Notes under the pieces: model-generated
Databases searched by the model: none
What the model was told of the DNA's origin: nothing
The model's input: the letters and a program-made list of their open reading frames with translations, nothing else
Translations under genes and position numbers: made by a program
Shown: positions 60,029-64,000 of the stretch, piece after piece
How positions within the stretch are numbered: position 1 is the stretch's first letter
How the letters are laid out: every line of letters starts with the position of its first letter
Assembly: GCF_016807805.1 (NCBI RefSeq)
Contig: NZ_CP063362.1
Span: 4,010,501-4,074,500 of the forward strand
Reading direction: 5' to 3'
From: Xanthobacter dioxanivorans
Lineage (GTDB): Bacteria; Pseudomonadota; Alphaproteobacteria; Rhizobiales; Xanthobacteraceae
Length of the DNA stretch: 64,000 bases

Positions 60029-61359
60029 TCACCCGTACAGCGCCTTCGGCAGCCATAGCGCGATGCCGGGGAAGATGTAGAGCAGCGCCATGGACAGGAT
60101 GACGATGGCGAGGAACGGCATCACCCCGAGAAGATCTCGTCGATGGAGACGTGCTTCGGCGCGACGCCCTTCAGATAGAAGGGCGCCATGGCCACCGGCG
60201 GGGACAGGAAGGAGGTCTGCAGGTTCAGCGCCACCAGCACCCCGAAGAAGATCGGGTCCACCCCGAAATTGTCCAGCAGCGGCAGGAAGATGGGCAGGAA
60301 GATCACGATGATCTCGGTCCATTCCAGCGGCCAGCCGAGCACGAAGATGATGGCCTGCGTGAGCAGCAGGAAGCCGATGGGCCCGAGGTTGAGGGAGAGG
60401 ACGAAATTCTCCACCACCTGCTGGCCGCCGAGCAACGCGAACACGGCGGAGAACACCGCCGAGCCGACGAACAGCCAGCACACCATCGCCGAGGCGCGGG
60501 CGGTGAGGAACACGCTCTCCTTCAGCTTGTCGAACGAGAAGCTGCGATAGACCAGCGCCAGCAGCACAGCGCCCGCCGCGCCCACCGCCGCCGCCTCCGA
60601 AGGGGTGGCGAGGCCGAAGACGATGGCCCCGAGCACGCTGGAGATGAGAAGCGCCAGGGGCAGGAAGGAGGTGGCCAGCGCGAAGACGATCTCCCGCACC
60701 GAGCCCGCCCGCTGCGCCGCCGGCAGCTTGGGGGCCAGCGCGGGGTTCACAGTGGCCCGGATCACCACGTAGAGGATGTAGAGGCCGGAGAGCATGAGGC
60801 CCGGCAGGAAGGCCGCCGCATAGAGCTTCACCACCGACACGCCGGCGGTGGCGCCGTAGAGGATCAGCATCACGCTCGGCGGGATGAGGATGCCGAGGCA
60901 CCCGCCGGCGCAGACGACGCCGGCGGCCAGGCGCGTGTCGTAGCCAGCGCGCAGCATGGCTGGGAAGGCGAGGAGGCCCATGAGCGTCACCACCGCGCCG
61001 ACGATGCCGGTGGCGGTGGCGAACATGGCGCAGGTGATGAGGGTGGCCACGGCGAGGGATCCGGGCACCCAGCCGGCGGCGAGCTGGATGGCGCGGAACA
61101 GCCGGTCGAGGATGCTCGCCCGCTCCACCACATAGCCCATGAACAGGAACAGCGGGATGGAGATGAGCACGTCGTTCGCCATGACCGAATAGGTGCGCTG
61201 GACGAAGAGCTGGAACACGGTGTCGCCGCGCGTGAAGTATCCAAAGCCCACGCCCAGCGCCATCAGCGTGAAGGCGATGGGGAAGCCGAGCATCAGGAAG
61301 ACAAGGAACAGCACCAGCATCAGGATGCCGAGGGCGGGATCGGACAAGAGGAAGGACAT
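60029..61359 (-). CDS. TRAP transporter large permease (DctM family), system 2, with apparent frameshift
   Basis: Membrane permease of about 443 residues if restored. Blocks seen: LFLFMGYVVERASI, FATATGIVGAVVTLMG, LGILIPPSVMLILYGATAG and LQTSFLSPPVAMAPFYL. The frame ends early at 60121 after DEIFSG. The expected last helix (PFLAIVILSMALLYIFPGIA) continues in the other frame to 60029. The coding strand has GGGG at 60127-60124 where GGGGG would restore the gene. ATG 61359 overlaps the corrected dctQ stop (TGATG). Confidence 0.85.
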
Positions 61360-61957
61360 CACAGCGCCCCCGGCCGATGGCTTCCGCATCCGCCTTGTTG
61401 GCGGCCTGCTCGAGGATGAGCTTTTCCATCTCCTCCACGTCGTTGAGACGTTGCGGCCACACGCCGGACCTCAGCGTGAGGAGGCAGCGGATCACCTCGA
61501 CGATGCCCTGGAACAGCATCATCACACCGGTCAGGGGGATGAGGCCCTTGAATGGCCAGATGATGGGGCCGTCGGGAGAGAAGGAGGAATGCTCGTTGAG
61601 CAGCCAGGACAGGCGGAAATAACCCCAGCCCGCATAGATGAGGGCGAGGATGCCCGGAAAGAAGAACAGGAAGTACAAGGCAAGGTCGACCGCCGCCTGC
61701 CGCTTTACCGGCCAGTTGCGGTAGAGGAAATCGCCCCGAACATGGCCATTGCGCGACAGTGTGTAGGCGCCGGCCATCATGAACAGGGTGCCGTAGAGCA
61801 TGTAGGAGACGTCATAGGCCCATGACGTGGGCGAGCGCAGCATGTAACGGCAGAACACTTCGTAGCAGATCGCTACCGTGAGGACGACGACGCTCCAGGC
61901 GAACAGCTTTCCGATGAAGGTGTTGACCGTGTCCACGGCCAGAAGGAACCGTTGCAT
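61359..61957 (-). CDS. TRAP transporter small permease (DctQ family), system 2, stop codon lost by apparent frameshift
   Basis: About 199 residues with four helices: FCRYMLRSPTSWAYDVSYML and RNGHVRGDFLYRNW are DctQ hallmarks. The frame runs past the natural end because of a G5 run (61371-61367 on the coding strand). With one more G it would end GRGAL-stop, with TGA overlapping the dctM ATG (TGATG), as expected in an operon; as given it reads through into an unrelated frame of dctM. The span of 599 bp is one short of 200 codons. Confidence 0.8.
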
Positions 61958-62045
61958 CAGCGGGTTTCCTGCGGAAGGGCAATGTTTTTTTGTTTGGCTG
62001 GACGGCTGTCCGGTACTGCAGGGCGAGAGGTGCCGGGCCCGGGTC

Positions 62046-62132
62046 GTGCCGGGCGTTCACGCCCGGCCGCGCGCATGACCACAAGGGTTGCCCCGGCCGC
62101 GGGGCGTGAATGGCCGGCACAAGGCCGGCCAT
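62046..62132. repeat. REP-like paired palindrome (family B) between dctP and dctQ of TRAP system 2
   Basis: Hairpin GCCGGGCG-ttca-CGCCCGGC at 62048-62067 and hairpin ATGGCCGGC-acaag-GCCGGCCAT at 62110-62132 are separated by a CCCCGGCCGCGGGG core. Read on the minus strand the second hairpin begins GTCATGGCCGG, as in the element at 15764. Confidence 0.75.
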
Positions 62133-62200
62133 GACGGCTGTGAGGATCGCAGGGATGCGACGCGTTTGTGCCGCCGCGTCCCTGCGCGAGCCGCCGCGCC

Positions 62201-63340
62201 CTACGCCCGCTTGAAGAAGTGGTTGTAGGCCATGGCGCTGTCCGGCTCGTATTCGAGGCGGAAGCCCACCACGCGCTTCGCCCACGCCATCTGGCTGTCG
62301 ATGACCTTCTTGAAGAAGGGATCGGCGGAGAGGGTGGCGATCACCTTGTCCCAGGCGTTGAGCTGCGCCTGGAGCACGGCCGGCGGGGTCTGCACCACCT
62401 TCACGCCGCGCGCCTTGAGCGCCTCCAGGTCCTTGGAATAGCGATCCTGCGCCTTCCACATCATGTCCGAGGAGGCGGCGTCGGAGGCCCCGCGGATGAT
62501 CGCCTGCACGTCCTTCGGCAGCCCGTCGAACTTGGTCTTGTTGAACAGCACCTCGAAGCATTCGAGGGCCTGGTGATAGCTCTTCACCATGTAGACCTTG
62601 GACACGTCCGGGAAGCCCAGCACCGTGTCGGAGGAGGGGTTGTTGAACTCCGCCCCGTCGATGAGGCCGCGGTCCATGGCCGGCACGATCTCGCCGCCGG
62701 GCAGGATGGTGACGGCGACGCCCAGTTCTTTGTTCAGGTCGGCGGCAAGGCCGACGGTGCGATACTTCAGGCCCTTGAGCTGGTCGGGGCTGGTGATCTC
62801 GCTCTTGAACCAGCCGAGCGGCTGTCCCGGCATGGGGCCGGTGAGCAGGCCCACCACGTTGAGCTTCAGGATGGTCTGTACCAGCTCGTCGTAGAGCTGC
62901 TGACCGCCGCCGTAGCGGATCCAGCCCATCAGTTCGTCCGCATCCCAGCCGAAGGCGGGGGCGGTGCCGAACAGCGAGAAGGCCTTGTTCTTGCCGTACC
63001 AGTAGGCGGACACGCCGTGGCCGCCGTCGATGATGCCGGCGGAGACCGCGTCCGCCACCTGGAAAGCGGGGACGACCGCGCCGGCCGCGAGCAGTTCCAC
63101 CTCCACCCGTCCACCGGACATGGCGTTCACCGTCTTCACGAAGTCGCCGGCGAATTCGTGGAAGATGTCCTTGTTAGGCCAGGTGGACTGGAACTTCAGC
63201 TTGACCGGCGCCTGGGCATGGACCGCAGGAGCGGCGACAGCCGTGGCGCCGGCGGCGGCCGCGACGGCGAGAAGGGCGCGTCGGGTGGGACGTGCCCTGT
63301 CATTCGTGCTCTTGTCATTCGTGCTCTTGTCTTGGCTCAC
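62201..63340 (-). CDS. TRAP transporter substrate-binding protein (DctP family, TakP-like), system 2
   Basis: A 379-residue binding protein. The leader contains PTRRALLAVAAAAG, a possible twin-arginine signal, with cleavage near VHA-QA. The mature part resembles the TakP/mannitol-chloroaromatic group: FQSTWPNKDIF, AVVPAFQVADAVSAG, GLKYRTVGLAADL and DRGLIDGAEF, where the Arg should bind a carboxylate; 2-oxoacids are a plausible but unproven ligand. GTG 63340 follows GGGAGGAAAAT; the frame is open 63 bp further. Divergent from the metallopeptidase gene. Confidence 0.88.
   Translation of the reverse strand: MSQDKSTNDKSTNDRARPTRRALLAVAAAAGATAVAAPAVHAQAPVKLKFQSTWPNKDIFHEFAGDFVKTVNAMSGGRVEVELLAAGAVVPAFQVADAVSAGIIDGGHGVSAYWYGKNKAFSLFGTAPAFGWDADELMGWIRYGGGQQLYDELVQTILKLNVVGLLTGPMPGQPLGWFKSEITSPDQLKGLKYRTVGLAADLNKELGVAVTILPGGEIVPAMDRGLIDGAEFNNPSSDTVLGFPDVSKVYMVKSYHQALECFEVLFNKTKFDGLPKDVQAIIRGASDAASSDMMWKAQDRYSKDLEALKARGVKVVQTPPAVLQAQLNAWDKVIATLSADPFFKKVIDSQMAWAKRVVGFRLEYEPDSAMAYNHFFKRA
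63301..63330. repeat. 15-bp tandem duplication in the TRAP system 2 binding-protein signal region
   Basis: On the coding strand GACAAGAGCACGAAT occurs twice in tandem, giving the peptide DKSTNDKSTND just before the twin-arginine-like motif. Confidence 0.85.
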
Positions 63341-63595
63341 ATTTTCCTCCCTTGTGGCGAGCCGGCATTTTTGCCTGGCGGGTGTTGGCGCACCTCGAGC
63401 CACGTTACGTCAGAGAGAAGACGCCACGGCATGCCCTCAGGGCAATAGCTTAAAGTCGAAGGTCAGCTAATTTTGTGAAACCGGCCAAAACGGGCCCTTT
63501 GGAACCGGGGGTGGCACCTGCCGTTATATGCGGCAGTGCATCATCGAGAGCGCGTCCGGCGCCGCTCGCGAAGGCCGGAGGAGGAGAGGGAGAAC

Positions 63596-64000
63596 ATGCG
63601 TCTGTTTCGCTGCGCGGCCTGCGATCAACTGCTCTATTTCGAGAACCGTCGCTGCGAGAAGTGCGGTCACGATCTCGGCTACATCGCCGAGATGAACGAG
63701 CTCGCGGCGCTGGAGCCGGACGGGGACGCGTGGCAGGCGCTCGGTCAGACGGGCGGGCGCTACCGCTTCTGCGCCAATGCGGCGCACGATGCCTGCAACT
63801 GGCTGGTGCCGGAGGAGGAAGAGGGCGAATTCTGCCTCGCCTGCCGTCACAACCGCATCGTGCCCGACCTCGCTGTTCCGGAGAACCTGCGCAAATGGCG
63901 CAAGGTGGAGATGGCAAAGCATCGGCTTGTCTATTCGCTCGTGCGCCTCAACCTGCCGCTGGAAAGCAACGAGGACCGCGAGGGCGGCCTGTGCTTCGAC
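63596..64000 (+). CDS. Zinc-ribbon putative zinc-binding metallopeptidase (3' partial)
   Basis: The first 135 residues of a gene cut by the window end. Zinc ligands are arranged as Cys6-x2-Cys9, Cys20-x2-Cys23, Cys59, Cys67 and Cys80-x2-Cys83, followed by a helical stretch NLRKWRKVEMAKHRLVYSL. This matches the N-terminus of the proteobacterial family of putative zinc-binding metallopeptidases (DUF2248-like); the HExxH part would lie beyond the window. GGAGGAGAGGGAGAAC precedes ATG 63596. Confidence 0.75.
   Translation, partial: MRLFRCAACDQLLYFENRRCEKCGHDLGYIAEMNELAALEPDGDAWQALGQTGGRYRFCANAAHDACNWLVPEEEEGEFCLACRHNRIVPDLAVPENLRKWRKVEMAKHRLVYSLVRLNLPLESNEDREGGLCFD

Overview
The window is a 64 kb stretch of a very GC-rich chromosome with GTG and TTG starts alongside ATG. 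Gene content and order (nagZ-scpA-scpB, tatABC, serS, surE, yajC-secD-secF, trmFO, gatCAB), an alphaproteobacterial-type SOS box (GAAC-N7-GAAC), an alphaproteobacterial-type GyrA and DUF1127/DUF454 proteins point to an alphaproteobacterium of the order Hyphomicrobiales, probably near Xanthobacteraceae. The family placement is inference. Most of the window is housekeeping chromosome; no prophage, IS element, CRISPR array or replication origin was seen.

Layout. 0-6.4 kb: end of glmU, glmS, a diguanylate cyclase, and recG followed by a DUF454 membrane protein on the minus strand. 6.5-22.9 kb: a long plus-strand envelope and protein-export block: pcm, a lipoprotein hydrolase, a degenerate LytM/LysM lipoprotein, nagZ, scpA, scpB, an orphan ABC ATPase, tatA, tatB, tatC, serS, surE, yajC, secD, secF, an Mth938-like protein and a squalene/phytoene-synthase-like protein. 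23.1-26.3 kb (minus): trmFO with a kinase-like gene fused to an ANL-type C-terminal domain, then a DUF1127 gene beside a nested inverted repeat. 26.4-34.7 kb: FkbM methyltransferase, divergent uvrA/ssb with two SOS boxes between them, and gyrA with a TTG start. 34.9-45.6 kb: LysE exporter, recQ, a parD antitoxin with a decayed parE, gatCAB, lipB, tRNA-Leu(GAG), a polysaccharide deacetylase and mgtE. 45.8-50.1 kb: a GGDEF-EAL gene and folD, both with apparent single-base frameshifts, a pterin dehydratase and a cysteine-rich hypothetical. 50.2-56.7 kb: an aminotransferase-fold protein lacking its PLP lysine, a TRAP transporter, a double-PPC-domain protein and a KamA/EpmB-like radical SAM enzyme. 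56.8-59.5 kb: a molybdenum-cofactor maturation operon. 59.5-63.3 kb (minus): a DUF488 protein and a second TRAP transporter with two apparent frameshifts. The window ends inside a zinc-ribbon metallopeptidase gene.

How the parts connect. TatABC and SecDF-YajC supply the two export routes. NagZ, the LytM protein and GlmU/GlmS belong to amino-sugar and wall metabolism. UvrA and SSB sit under predicted LexA control. GatCAB makes Gln-tRNA and/or Asn-tRNA by transamidation. The XdhC-like pair and the MocA-like fusion mature the cofactor of a molybdenum hydroxylase encoded elsewhere.

Two general cautions. Four genes between 47 and 61.4 kb each appear to lack one G in a G4-G6 run, which could be homopolymer error or real mutation. 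At least three families of intergenic palindromes or tandem repeats are scattered here; both TRAP operons carry a palindromic element exactly between the binding-protein gene and the small permease gene.
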